Source of the DNA: an uncultured Prosthecobacter sp.
GTDB lineage: Bacteria; Verrucomicrobiota; Verrucomicrobiia; Verrucomicrobiales; Verrucomicrobiaceae
Length of the DNA: 7,096 nt
Reading direction: 5' to 3'
Assembly: GCA_937941745.1 (NCBI GenBank)
Contig: CALDGV010000166.1
Location: 1-7,096, forward strand
The first letter of the stretch is position 1. The number at the start of each line of letters is the position of its first letter. The translations under genes were made by a program, and so were the position numbers. Shown in pieces: positions 6,498 through 7,096 of the stretch. The notes beneath the pieces were generated by a model. The model ran no database searches, had not been told where the DNA came from, and worked only from the letters and a program-made list of their open reading frames with translations.

Positions 6498-7096
6498 ATG
6501 ACCACACGCCGTCATCTTATCTCCGTCATCACTGCCGCGCTCGGCGGCTCTATTTTTGCCGCTGATGGCAAACCGAAGACACTCGTGCTGCAATCCGCGT
6601 GGGACACAATCAACATTGGCGACATCGGCCACACGCCGGGCACGCTGCGCATCCTGGAGCAGCATCTGCCGGAGGTGAAGATCATCGTGTGGGCGATGAA
6701 AGTGGACGAGCGCATCCTCGCGATGCTCAAGGCGCGTTTTCCGAAGGTCGAGTTCCTCCAAGGCAAGCTCGACGGCAAAAGCGACAAGGACCGCAAGCTC
6801 CAAGAAGCCGTCAAAAGCTGCGATCTCTACATCCGCAACTCTGGCATGGGCCAGGACCTCAGCTACATGAAGTTCTGCCGCCAGCATGGCCGGCCCTACG
6901 GTCTCTTTGGCCAGTCCTTTTTCCCCACCATGGTGCAGGGAGAGGGCGCGGCGGAGCGCATCGAGCTGTTGAATGCCGCATCCTTCATCTACACTCGGGA
7001 AACGAAGACCCTGAGCATCCTCAAGGACGGCGGGGTGAAGACGCCCGTGCTCGAGTTTGGTCCGGACGGTTGCTTTGGCATCGACGTGCGTGATGA
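6498..7096 (+). CDS. Tat-exported polysaccharide pyruvyl transferase family protein (3' end beyond window)
   Basis: An open frame of 199 codons from the ATG at 6498 runs off the right edge. Residues 1-22 form a compact twin-arginine signal (TRRHLISVITAALGGSIFA), with cleavage probable near AA at 21-22. The mature part begins with strand KTLVLQSAWDTINIGDIGHT (27-46), containing the N-x-G-D motif of the family; then NSGMGQD around 114-120, and a RPYGLFGQS segment at 132-140 followed by an RE (TRETKT) motif, all usual for polysaccharide pyruvyl transferases. These enzymes add ketal pyruvate from phosphoenolpyruvate to sugars and CsaB members prepare polymers for SLH-domain binding. Here an export signal is present, so the protein may be a non-canonical member with another role outside the cytoplasm. 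No Shine-Dalgarno is visible. It is divergent from the flavoenzyme. Confidence 0.8.
   Translation, partial: MTTRRHLISVITAALGGSIFAADGKPKTLVLQSAWDTINIGDIGHTPGTLRILEQHLPEVKIIVWAMKVDERILAMLKARFPKVEFLQGKLDGKSDKDRKLQEAVKSCDLYIRNSGMGQDLSYMKFCRQHGRPYGLFGQSFFPTMVQGEGAAERIELLNAASFIYTRETKTLSILKDGGVKTPVLEFGPDGCFGIDVRD

Overview
The window looks like chromosomal DNA of a GC-rich member of the Verrucomicrobiota (Prosthecobacter/Verrucomicrobium-like). Four things point there: (i) a secreted protein whose N-terminus carries the 'FxxExSxDLxxW ... RRFWRL' module followed by an Ig-like 'TDNxGV ... AxDxAGN' domain, a combination typical of verrucomicrobial surface proteins; (ii) an exported FAD-dependent oxidoreductase of the type abundant in Planctomycetota and Verrucomicrobiota; (iii) a twin-arginine-exported pyruvyl-transferase-like protein; (iv) mostly weak or absent Shine-Dalgarno sequences. 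The assignment to phylum is inference from protein style, not from a marker gene.

Layout. 1-1908 (minus) is the N-terminal part of a large secreted protein that runs off the left edge. 1909-2174 is a lower-GC intergenic stretch with a short direct repeat and no convincing gene. 2175-2546 (minus) encodes an HxlR-family winged-helix regulator. An 82-bp divergent intergenic region (2547-2628) holds a clear palindromic operator candidate. 2629-3216 (plus) is a DinB-like four-helix-bundle protein, followed after 72 bp by 3289-4347 (plus), a YahK/CAD-type zinc alcohol dehydrogenase (aldehyde reductase). Convergent to it, only 11 bp away, is 4359-6386 (minus), a secreted FAD-dependent oxidoreductase with two tandem SPDYW repeats before the flavin domain. 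Divergent from that, 6498-7096 (plus) is the start of a Tat-exported polysaccharide pyruvyl transferase-like protein cut by the right edge.

How the genes may work together. HxlR regulator, DinB-like protein and aldehyde-reducing dehydrogenase form a plausible small stress module: HxlR proteins often sense reactive electrophiles (quinones, aldehydes, oxidants) through an N-terminal cysteine that is present here, and they often control a neighbouring oxidoreductase. The FAD enzyme and the pyruvyl-transferase-like protein form a second, divergently transcribed pair of exported proteins, possibly acting on envelope or environmental carbohydrate. I see no mobile element, CRISPR array, RNA gene or evident new defence system. 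The most interesting items are the operator, the dehydrogenase with an altered structural zinc site, and the exported SPDYW-flavoenzyme / pyruvyl-transferase pair.
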